Assembly: GCF_002982115.1 (NCBI RefSeq)
Contig: NZ_CP019980.1
Location: 2,364,001 to 2,428,000 of the forward strand
Reading direction: 5' to 3'
DNA length: 64,000 nucleotides
From: Lysinibacillus sphaericus
GTDB taxonomy: Bacteria; Bacillota; Bacilli; Bacillales_A; Planococcaceae
Shown: in pieces, positions 9,061-15,561 of the stretch
Position numbering within the stretch: position 1 is the stretch's first letter
How the letters are laid out: every line of letters begins with the position of its first letter
Translations under genes and position numbers: made by a program
The notes under the pieces: generated by a model
What the model was told of the DNA's origin: nothing
What the model saw: the letters and a program-made list of their open reading frames with translations, nothing else
The model's database searches: none

Positions 9061-9091
9061 ATGGTAAAATAGAGAAAGTAGAGGTGATTTT

Positions 9092-10048
9092 ATGCAAAAG
9101 AATCCACAACCTAAAATAATGAAAGACTTCTTAGTGTACTTAACAACAATCAAAGGAAAGTCCCAACGCACTCGAAAAGAATATGAATACGATCTCACTT
9201 TATTCTTTCGTTTTCATTTAGCTATGCAAAATGATATAGATATCGCGCAATTAAACGAAGTCGATATTGCTACTATTACAATAGAAGAAATCCGTGACAT
9301 CACTTTGGAAGATCTCTATTTATTTATGGAGTATTGTGAAGTACAACGTAAAAATTCTGCTTCCGCAAGAGCCCGCAAAGTCGCTACCTTAAAATCATTT
9401 TTCAAATACATTAAAGGAAAACGACGCCTTATAGAAGAAAATCCAGCGGAGGAGTTGGAAACACCAAAGATTGGACGCAGAAAACCGATATACATGAATA
9501 TGGATGAGGCGACCCAGTTTATTGAGGGTATTCAACTGCATCGCGCATCACCACGGAATTATTGCATGATGATGTTTTTCTTAAATCTTGGTATTCGCGT
9601 ATCTGAACTGTGCCAACTGAATACTTCATCCTTACAAGGTCGTTATTTGACCGTAATTGGAAAAGGAAATAAAGAGCGTACGGTTTACTTAAATGATAGT
9701 TGCATGCAAGCGCTAAATAATTATGAACAGAGTGGGAAAACACCATACAAAGGGGAAGGTGAAGAGCCTCTTTTTGTTTCGCAAAAAGGAACACGTTTTA
9801 CACGACAAACCGTCGCTAAAATTGTTAAGCAAATCAATAAACAATCGGGTCTACAAAAGGACAGACTTACACCACATAAATTGCGTCATACATCGGCGAC
9901 AATGATGTATAAAGCTGGGGCAGATATTCGTAGCTTACAGCATATACTAGGACACTCCAGTGTCGCTACAACCCAAATCTATACCCATATTGAAGATGAG
10001 CAATTGCAACATGTTTTGGAGAATAATCCTTTTAATATTGTTGATTAA
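9092..10048 (+). CDS. Tyrosine recombinase (XerC/XerD-type integrase)
   Basis: A 318-residue site-specific recombinase. The N-terminal SAM-like domain covers roughly 1-125. The catalytic domain is complete: GIRVSEL (Arg I), the beta-hairpin lysine in VIGKGNKERTVYL, HKLRHT, LGHSS and the nucleophile in IYTHIE. Unlike the recombinase-like protein at 4024-4902 it should be active. AGAGGTGA precedes ATG. No phage or conjugative genes are adjacent, so it is probably a chromosomal Xer-like enzyme or the remnant of an old mobile element. Confidence 0.88.
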   Translation: MQKNPQPKIMKDFLVYLTTIKGKSQRTRKEYEYDLTLFFRFHLAMQNDIDIAQLNEVDIATITIEEIRDITLEDLYLFMEYCEVQRKNSASARARKVATLKSFFKYIKGKRRLIEENPAEELETPKIGRRKPIYMNMDEATQFIEGIQLHRASPRNYCMMMFFLNLGIRVSELCQLNTSSLQGRYLTVIGKGNKERTVYLNDSCMQALNNYEQSGKTPYKGEGEEPLFVSQKGTRFTRQTVAKIVKQINKQSGLQKDRLTPHKLRHTSATMMYKAGADIRSLQHILGHSSVATTQIYTHIEDEQLQHVLENNPFNIVD

Positions 10049-10123
10049 TAACTAGCGTAAAAGCATACGAACAAGTAAGATGCATATATACAGAGTAGGG
10101 TCAAAACTGAAGGGGGAAAATAT

Positions 10124-10627
10124 ATGATTTCATCATATCTTGAACAATTAAGTACTACGAGAGAACAACTATTAAAGGAAATAGAAGTATTAAACGATGC
10201 ACAATTTAATCAAAAACCTGATGCAAACAGTTGGAGCATTGCTCAAATATGTCATCATTTAGTGCTAGTAGAAACTTCAACAATGAAGGCCATTTCATGG
10301 GGGTTAGCCTCTCAAGAAAATACCAAACCTGAACCGATCAATGTTAAACTAATGAAAGATAGAACAAAGAAGCTCGCAGCACCAAAAATTGTGGAGCCGG
10401 CAGAGGAAGCATTTGCTGTCCAGCAAATGGTGACATTATTATATGAAACAAGAGCGAAACTAACGACATTTTTGCTTCAACTAGAAGAGCCATCCTTACT
10501 TGCTAAAAAAGCTGTGAATCACCCAGCCTTCGGACCATTGCCACTCAATCAATGGATTGAGCAAGTGTATTTGCATGAACAACGACACATTGAACAAATA
10601 CATGAAATGAAAGGAATTGTCATTTAA
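10124..10627 (+). CDS. DinB-like superfamily protein
   Basis: A 167-residue four-helix-bundle protein of the DinB/YfiT-like metal-binding superfamily: NSWSIAQICHHLVLVE in the second helix and HEQRHIEQIHEM near the end supply the usual metal-binding histidines. Members are thiol transferases or damage-inducible proteins; the exact activity cannot be inferred. GAAGGGGG is 8 nt before ATG. The small ORF at 10646 follows 18 nt downstream, probably co-transcribed. Confidence 0.8.
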   Translation: MISSYLEQLSTTREQLLKEIEVLNDAQFNQKPDANSWSIAQICHHLVLVETSTMKAISWGLASQENTKPEPINVKLMKDRTKKLAAPKIVEPAEEAFAVQQMVTLLYETRAKLTTFLLQLEEPSLLAKKAVNHPAFGPLPLNQWIEQVYLHEQRHIEQIHEMKGIVI

Positions 10628-10645
10628 CTTGGACTAGGAGTTACG

Positions 10646-10783
10646 ATGAAGAAAAGAAAACTAAAGCAGATTATGAAAAACAATTTGAAAGAACTAAGAA
10701 ATTGTGCGTTTATAGAAATTATTTGGAATATCATTCTATGGATTCCGAGACAAATTTTTCGTTTACTAAAAAATATACTATAA
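10646..10783 (+). CDS. Small membrane-associated hypothetical protein (45 aa)
   Basis: Reads MKKRKLKQIMKNNLKEL at the N-terminus, then a hydrophobic stretch (IEIIWNIILWIP) and a basic end (RQIFRLLKNIL). A lysine-rich head, one amphipathic or membrane helix and a basic tail suggest a small membrane-bound protein. TAGGAG is 5 nt before ATG and a strong terminator follows 10 nt after the stop, both supporting a real gene. Probably the second cistron after the DinB-like gene. No family name recognised. Confidence 0.6.
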   Translation: MKKRKLKQIMKNNLKELRNCAFIEIIWNIILWIPRQIFRLLKNIL

Positions 10784-10793
10784 AATTGTATCG

Positions 10794-10836
10794 AAACCCG
10801 AGTTCTGACGTTGATTACGCAGAAGTCGGGTTTTTT
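10794..10836 (+). terminator. Rho-independent terminator
   Basis: A 14-bp stem with one mismatch (10794-10807 with 10820-10833; AAACCCGA... / ...TCGGGTTT) and a T-run to 10836. Ends the DinB-like/small protein unit. Confidence 0.85.
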
Positions 10837-10863
10837 ATTTTACAATTCGTTATGAATATTTAC

Positions 10864-10918
10864 TTGACGAACAACATAATCTGTTATATATTAAATAAAA
10901 ATAAAAACAACTGTTATA
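10864..10918 (+). promoter_or_regulatory. Sigma-A promoter with paired CTGTTATA elements
   Basis: -35 TTGACG (10864-10869), 17-nt spacer, -10 TATATT (10887-10892). CTGTTATA occurs at 10881-10888, overlapping the -10, and again at 10911-10918, about +12. The second copy sits in a small dyad ACTGTTATAAAACAGT. The same arrangement recurs at 11218-11272. Confidence 0.7.
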
Positions 10919-10945
10919 AAACAGTTTGTGCAGGAGGAATTGTAT

Positions 10946-11095
10946 ATGTCAAAGTATCGAGATGGTTATGAGTTTTATTGTGAAATGTGTGAACGTTATG
11001 GGCTAGAGCCAATTTCATTCCGTTATTACATTATCCAATTATCACAGCAACAACTTTCAGCTTATAATATGCAAGCAAAACAACTTGGAATTTAA
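10946..11095 (+). CDS. Small paralogous protein A (49 aa, YRxGYEFYC...LEPI family)
   Basis: Begins MSKYRDGYEFYCEMCERYGL, then EPISFRYYIIQLSQQQLSAYN. It shares the frame xYRxGYExYxxxCxxxxLEPIxFxYYxxxLSQxQLxAYNxxA with the proteins at 11296 and 11448. A CxxC pair is present (Cys 12 and 15). Strongly aromatic and helical in character, no signal peptide. CAGGAGG lies 9-10 nt before ATG; it has its own promoter and a following hairpin terminator. Family not recognised. Confidence 0.75.
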   Translation: MSKYRDGYEFYCEMCERYGLEPISFRYYIIQLSQQQLSAYNMQAKQLGI

Positions 11096-11150
11096 AATAA
11101 TCGCTACAAAGGATGTGGTTATAACGGACGCCAAAGTGAATAGTTTATGA

Positions 11151-11186
11151 AAAGCCCAGCCATACTAAATACATGGACTGGGCTTT
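11151..11186 (+). terminator. Hairpin terminator after small protein A
   Basis: AAAGCCCAG (11151-11159) pairs with CTGGGCTTT (11178-11186), extended by CAT/ATG. The T-tract is short. Confidence 0.7.
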
Positions 11187-11217
11187 GATTAATATGAAAG
11201 AAATTTCAGAAATATTA

Positions 11218-11272
11218 TTGACTTGAGTTGATATCTGTTATATATTATTTATACAAATAAAAAACTGTTATA
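11218..11272 (+). promoter_or_regulatory. Second sigma-A promoter with paired CTGTTATA elements
   Basis: -35 TTGACT (11218-11223), 17-nt spacer, -10 TATATT (11241-11246). CTGTTATA lies at 11235-11242 and 11265-11272. Spacing and position relative to the -10 are identical to the 10864-10918 promoter (30 nt start to start), while the flanking bases differ. Confidence 0.7.
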
Positions 11273-11295
11273 GTACAAAGAGAAGAGGAAAATGG

Positions 11296-11451
11296 ATGGC
11301 ACATTATAGAGAAGGTTATGAGTTATATTGTAAAAAATGCGAGCAGTTTAATTTAGAGCCTATTAATTTTTATTATTATATGAATAAGTTATCTCAGGAG
11401 CAATTAGCGTGCTACAATGAAGCAGCACACGAAAGGAAGTTATTGGCATGA
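11296..11451 (+). CDS. Small paralogous protein B (51 aa)
   Basis: Begins MAHYREGYELYCKKCEQFNL, then EPINFYYYMNKLSQEQLACYN. Same frame as proteins A and C, with the CxxC pair at Cys 12 and 15. The ATG at 11292 runs into a stop after five codons, so 11296 is the start; GAGGA lies about 7 nt upstream. The stop overlaps the start of protein C (ATGA), so B and C are translationally coupled. Confidence 0.75.
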   Translation: MAHYREGYELYCKKCEQFNLEPINFYYYMNKLSQEQLACYNEAAHERKLLA

Positions 11452-11618
11452 CGGACTATCGACAAGGCTATGAATTTTACAGACAGATTTGTGATCAACA
11501 TGGATTAGAACCAATAAACTTTCACTACTATATATTAAACTTATCACAAGAACAACTAGATGCTTACAATGAACAAGCAAAAATTGTGGGAGGCCAAATT
11601 GAATATGAAGTGTCTTAA
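11448..11618 (+). CDS. Small paralogous protein C (56 aa)
   Basis: Begins MTDYRQGYEFYRQICDQHGL, then EPINFHYYILNLSQEQLDAYN and a longer acidic tail. It lacks the first Cys of the CxxC pair (Arg instead), so metal binding by that pair cannot be a shared family function unless C has diverged. AAGGAAG lies 9 nt before ATG, inside the end of gene B. Terminated by the hairpin at 11624. Confidence 0.75.
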   Translation: MTDYRQGYEFYRQICDQHGLEPINFHYYILNLSQEQLDAYNEQAKIVGGQIEYEVS

Positions 11619-11623
11619 CATGT

Positions 11624-11663
11624 AAAAATGCCTTGCTGCCAGCTGTGACAGTAAGGCATTTTT
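11624..11663 (+). terminator. Rho-independent terminator
   Basis: Stem AAAAATGCCTTGCTG / CAGTAAGGCATTTTT (11624-11637 with 11649-11663, one G-T pair), T-rich after. Ends the small protein B/C unit. Confidence 0.85.
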
Positions 11664-11977
11664 AATTTTTTATAAGAATCTATTTTATTGTTTTAAAGGT
11701 AAATAGTATAACGATAGTTTTAATAGTAGGACAAATGTAATTATTGAGATTGGTAAATTGTCGAATGAAGTGCGTTTAAAGTCATTCTTTTTTGTCTAAT
11801 TTATTGAAATCTATAAAATTAGATAATTGTAGATTTTATATTTGGGTTGAATTAACTGCTTTTCTAAGACTATAATATAATTACATAAAAAAGGGCCAGC
11901 TACCACAACTTTATACCTCACTATTATGTAAAGAAAAAGTACTAAACCCTCTTATTTTAATGAACGGAGAATGAAAA
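11664..11977 (+). other. AT-rich intergenic region upstream of the EAL protein gene
   Basis: No ORF with a ribosome site and no recognised riboswitch. I looked for the conserved c-di-GMP-I (GEMM) core because the next gene is a c-di-GMP protein and did not find it. Presumably holds that gene's promoter. Confidence 0.5.
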
Positions 11978-13699
11978 ATGATGAATATCACGCCTGGTAG
12001 TATTAATCAAGTTAACTACAGCCTGAAAGAATTACAAGATATTTTTTCAGCAATGAATAGTTCGATCATTGTTGCTATTACAGATCGGACCGGAAAAATA
12101 ACATTTGTTAATGATCATTTTTGTAAAATCTCGAAATATAAGCGTGAAGAATTAATTGGACAAGATCACCGTTTACTAAACTCAGGTTTCCATCCTAAAT
12201 CTTTTTTTAGAGAAATGTGGAAATCAATTGGTAAAGGAGATATGTGGAATGGTGAGGTGTGCAATCGCGCCAAAGATGGTAGCTTATACTGGGTGAAAAC
12301 AACAATCATTCCTTTCCTCGATGATAATAACAAACCTTATCAATATATTGCCATTCGAGTAGATATTACTGCACAAAAGGATATTAAGAAAATTACCCAT
12401 ATTGCTTATCATGATGAATTAACAGGGTTACCAAACCGTCGTAAGTTAGAACAACGTTTAGAAAATGAATTCCATCAATCTCGACGTACAGGTGAGAAGT
12501 TTGCGTTATTTTTCATTGATGTGAATCGTTTTAAAAACATAAATGATGGACTTGGCCACATCATCGGTGATATGTTCCTTGTGGAAATGGCAAATCGTAT
12601 TCGTAATGTAGACTACACATCTAACTCTTTCTATCGCCACAATAGTGATGAATTCGTTATGATATTAAATGATGTTTCACGAATTGAAGAAATGGCAAAA
12701 GAAATAATTGGGGTTTTCGATGATAGCTTCATCGTAGACGCTTACGAATTTTATGCAAGTATAAGCATTGGTATTAGTGTTTTTCCGGATCATGCCAATA
12801 CAATAGAAGATTTATTAAAAAATGCTGATATAGCGATGTATGCTGCAAAATCAACTCGAGGCAATCAATATCGACTTTATAGACATAATATGGATGAGGC
12901 AAATGATAAGTGGTTACTACTTGAAACCAAACTACACCAAGCATTAAAAAAAGATATACTAGAACTACATTACCAGCCAAAAATTGATTTAAAAACAGAT
13001 CGAGTTGTTGGGATGGAAGCTTTACTGCGTTGGTACGATCCTGAATTAGGACAAATGCCACCAGATCGTTTTATTCCGTTTGCTGAAGAATGTGGACTTA
13101 TCAATGATATTGGTGTTTGGGTATTACATAAAGCTTGTGCACAAGTATGTGCATGGAACAAAACATTTCATTCAAATTTAAGCGTTGCTGTCAATATATC
13201 ACCCATTCATATTAGCACACCTGGTTTTGTTGAAATGGTACGTGATGTCATTGCAGCTACAAAAATCGATCCGCATTTATTAGAAATCGAAATTACAGAG
13301 ATGAGTATGCTAGACTATACGGAAGATTTAATTAATACTATTGAACAGTTAAGAGCATTAGGGATTACTATTGCGTTAGACGATTTCGGAACAGGCTATT
13401 CATCCTTAAATTATTTAAAAAAATTCCCAGTAGATGTGTTAAAAATCGATCGCGCGTTTGTTCGTGATATTTTACCAGAGAAAACAGGGATTGCAATGAT
13501 TTCCGCAATGATTTCCTTGGCTCATGCTTTAAATCTCCAAGTAGTAGCAGAAGGTGTCGAAGAAGAGGCTGAATTAAATGTACTGCGAGAGCATGGCTGT
13601 GATTTCGTACAAGGCTATTACTTTAGCAAACCACTATCAGTGAAAGATTTTACCACAACCATCTTAAATCAATCGCCAACAAGTAAATCTAACTCCTAA
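11978..13699 (+). CDS. PAS - degenerate GGDEF - EAL protein (probable c-di-GMP phosphodiesterase)
   Basis: 573 residues, cytosolic: a PAS domain (about 20-140, ending in a PAC-type DITAQKD), GGDEF fold (about 145-310) and EAL domain (about 315-565). The GGDEF signature reads NSDEF (about residues 222-226), so the two glycines needed for GTP binding are missing and cyclase activity is unlikely. The EAL half keeps its key residues: EALLRW, NISPIH, EIEITEMSML, DDFGTGYSS, LKIDRAFV and VAEGVE. Expected role: sensory c-di-GMP hydrolysis, with the GGDEF domain perhaps an allosteric GTP sensor. GGAGA precedes the ATGATG start. Confidence 0.88.
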   Translation: MMNITPGSINQVNYSLKELQDIFSAMNSSIIVAITDRTGKITFVNDHFCKISKYKREELIGQDHRLLNSGFHPKSFFREMWKSIGKGDMWNGEVCNRAKDGSLYWVKTTIIPFLDDNNKPYQYIAIRVDITAQKDIKKITHIAYHDELTGLPNRRKLEQRLENEFHQSRRTGEKFALFFIDVNRFKNINDGLGHIIGDMFLVEMANRIRNVDYTSNSFYRHNSDEFVMILNDVSRIEEMAKEIIGVFDDSFIVDAYEFYASISIGISVFPDHANTIEDLLKNADIAMYAAKSTRGNQYRLYRHNMDEANDKWLLLETKLHQALKKDILELHYQPKIDLKTDRVVGMEALLRWYDPELGQMPPDRFIPFAEECGLINDIGVWVLHKACAQVCAWNKTFHSNLSVAVNISPIHISTPGFVEMVRDVIAATKIDPHLLEIEITEMSMLDYTEDLINTIEQLRALGITIALDDFGTGYSSLNYLKKFPVDVLKIDRAFVRDILPEKTGIAMISAMISLAHALNLQVVAEGVEEEAELNVLREHGCDFVQGYYFSKPLSVKDFTTTILNQSPTSKSNS

Positions 13700-13755
13700 A
13701 TGGGGCTAGATTTATTTTCTTAAATATAGTTTACATAATAATATTATTTTATGAA

Positions 13756-13784
13756 TTGTGGCTACAAGAAATTCATGGTATAAT
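13756..13784 (+). promoter_or_regulatory. Probable promoter for the GNAT gene with ~220-nt leader
   Basis: TTGTGG, 17-nt spacer, perfect TATAAT (13779-13784). The next start codon is at 14010, so the transcript would have a leader of about 220 nt with short internal complementarities but no riboswitch I recognise. Confidence 0.5.
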
Positions 13785-14009
13785 TTGGTTCTAACAAGTT
13801 GCATTCAGGAAAATTGCTTAAACACTTAATCAATTCGCCTTTGCTCTTGCTAAAAGAACGATAGGCGTGCAAACAGCAAGCTGTTATCAGCGAAGATTGC
13901 TTGCATTAAATCTAAACAATAATGAAATGGGAGTAGCTGCCAATAATATATACCTATTTTTAAATTTTTGTCTAATAAAGATGTCAAAAATGATAATAGG
14001 AGAATCATG

Positions 14010-14519
14010 ATGATTGAATTAAAAACAGCAAGATTAAGAATACTACCGCTAAGTGCAGATAATCTAAAACTACTTATTGAGAATCCAAAGAAGTTAGACC
14101 TACAATTTTCTTTCATTGAATCAAGTAGTTCTCTAAGTATGGAACTTCAACAAGCTATGGAAATTCGACTTTCTAAGTTACTACGTGATAAGGATAATTA
14201 TATTTGGTATACCAATTGGTTCATCGTCTCGCATAGTCAAAATTGTAGTGTTGGAGGGATTATGGTAAAAGGACTTCCAAACAACAATGGAGAAGTCATA
14301 ATTGGGTATTACACTTTACCTGAATATCAAGGAAACGGCTATATGACAGAAGCACTTGAAACAATGAAAAATTGGTTGTTAAATCAACCCAATGTGAAGT
14401 GTGTTATTGCGGATACGGAAAAAGACAATATCGCATCCCATAGAGTACTAGAAAAGTCCGGTGCGAAACTGTATAAAGAAACAGCTGCATTATATTATTG
14501 GAAATTTACCCAAAAATAG
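14010..14519 (+). CDS. GNAT family N-acetyltransferase
   Basis: 169 residues of the RimJ/RimL-like GNAT type: N-terminal TARLRILPLS, the acetyl-CoA loop in GYYTLPEYQGNGYMTEAL and the C-terminal NIASHRVLEKSGA signature. The target amine (ribosomal protein, antibiotic or metabolite) cannot be told. AGGAG lies 7 nt before ATG 14010; ATG 14007 is only 4 nt away and less likely. A terminator follows directly. Confidence 0.85.
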   Translation: MIELKTARLRILPLSADNLKLLIENPKKLDLQFSFIESSSSLSMELQQAMEIRLSKLLRDKDNYIWYTNWFIVSHSQNCSVGGIMVKGLPNNNGEVIIGYYTLPEYQGNGYMTEALETMKNWLLNQPNVKCVIADTEKDNIASHRVLEKSGAKLYKETAALYYWKFTQK

Positions 14520-14526
14520 TGACTTA

Positions 14527-14564
14527 AAAAAGAGCCTTCATATCAAAAAATGAAGACTCTTTTT
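14527..14564 (+). terminator. Rho-independent terminator
   Basis: Stem AAAAAGAGCCTTCAT (14527-14541) with ATGAAGACTCTTTTT (14550-14564), one mismatch. Confidence 0.85.
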
Positions 14565-14614
14565 GCTATAGCAAAATATGAAATGAATTATAAAAATAAT
14601 AATGAGGTGAGCTA

Positions 14615-15292
14615 ATGGGCAAATTTTTTGTACCGTCAAAAGGCATACTGTCGTGGAAAGAATACCTTGCAGATCCTCTAAAGCAATGGAAAAAAGGATG
14701 CTCTGCTTTTGAATTAGCTGTTAGTTGGGAAAATGCGAATAATTTGCCATACACCGTGGACAATGTATTTAAAAATAGTAACATTACTTTATTTCACAAT
14801 ATTGAAGTATTATTTGGGTTTCCTGAATACAAGGTAGCTTTACCTGGAGGAAATGCAAGTTCACAAACGGACCTTTATATACTCGCAAAAGCGCATAATG
14901 AACTTATCCCGATGATGATAGAAGGGAAGGTAGCAGAACCTTTTGGAAAAACTGTTGATAGCTGGTTAGGAGATAACCCAAGTGAAGGAAAAAGGAAAAG
15001 ATTAGCTTATCTACTCCAATTATTTGCTTTAGAAGAAGCGTCGGTAAAAAAGATAAGGTATCAGTTATTACATCGAGCAGCATCCGCTTTAATAGAAGCA
15101 AACCGAGTAAATGCTCATAATGCCCTAATACTAGTCCATTCTTTTAGCAAGACTGCCGCATGGTTTGAAGATTTCGTAGCATTTGTTGAGCTGTTTCATA
15201 TATCCCCGAAGCAAAATACGATTGTTGGTCCAATACAGTTTAATCACGTAAATTTGTATTTTAGTTGGATAACAGATGTAAAAAGTATTTAA
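14615..15292 (+). CDS. Hypothetical protein with PD-(D/E)XK-like motif
   Basis: A 225-residue soluble protein, not confidently placed in a family. Asp 86 in SQTDLYIL is followed 17 residues later by E-G-K (103-105) in a MMIEGKV strand. This matches the D ... (D/E)xK spacing of the PD-(D/E)XK nuclease fold, and a glutamate in IEVLFG could supply the first motif. The rest shows a conserved-looking LAYLLQLFAL helix and a C-terminal SFS...FEDFVAFVELF region. GAGGTGAGC precedes ATG. No restriction or toxin partner is adjacent. Nuclease activity is inference. Confidence 0.6.
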   Translation: MGKFFVPSKGILSWKEYLADPLKQWKKGCSAFELAVSWENANNLPYTVDNVFKNSNITLFHNIEVLFGFPEYKVALPGGNASSQTDLYILAKAHNELIPMMIEGKVAEPFGKTVDSWLGDNPSEGKRKRLAYLLQLFALEEASVKKIRYQLLHRAASALIEANRVNAHNALILVHSFSKTAAWFEDFVAFVELFHISPKQNTIVGPIQFNHVNLYFSWITDVKSI

Positions 15293-15387
15293 GTGGGCGC
15301 TTTTGCGGACATATCATTAGCCGCAACCCTCCGCTCCTATCAACTCGAAAGAGCATCGGATTTTTCGAGCCATTTTGCCTACACCAG

Positions 15388-15416
15388 AAGACCTCTTTAT
15401 TTTCAAAGAGGTCTTT
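15388..15416 (+). terminator. Rho-independent terminator
   Basis: AAGACCTCTTT (15388-15398) pairs with AAAGAGGTCTT (15405-15415); T-rich after. Ends the PD-(D/E)XK-like gene. Confidence 0.85.
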
Positions 15417-15561
15417 TCGTTTTTAATAGATACATAGTTACTGTAACACTATCTAAAATATAAATATAGAATATTCTGTTAATAGGTGTTAAAATGACCA
15501 TTATACACATATAGTACAAGTTATAAGTCATCTGGGTTCGCATTTTTTCAAGGAGGTATTC

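Noticed and set aside
10702..10971. 89-codon plus-strand frame over the small-protein region
   Set aside because: Runs through a terminator and a promoter in a different frame from the supported small genes at 10646 and 10946.
11664..11977. Possible c-di-GMP (GEMM) riboswitch before the EAL gene
   Set aside because: The conserved aptamer core could not be found; only AT-rich sequence is present.
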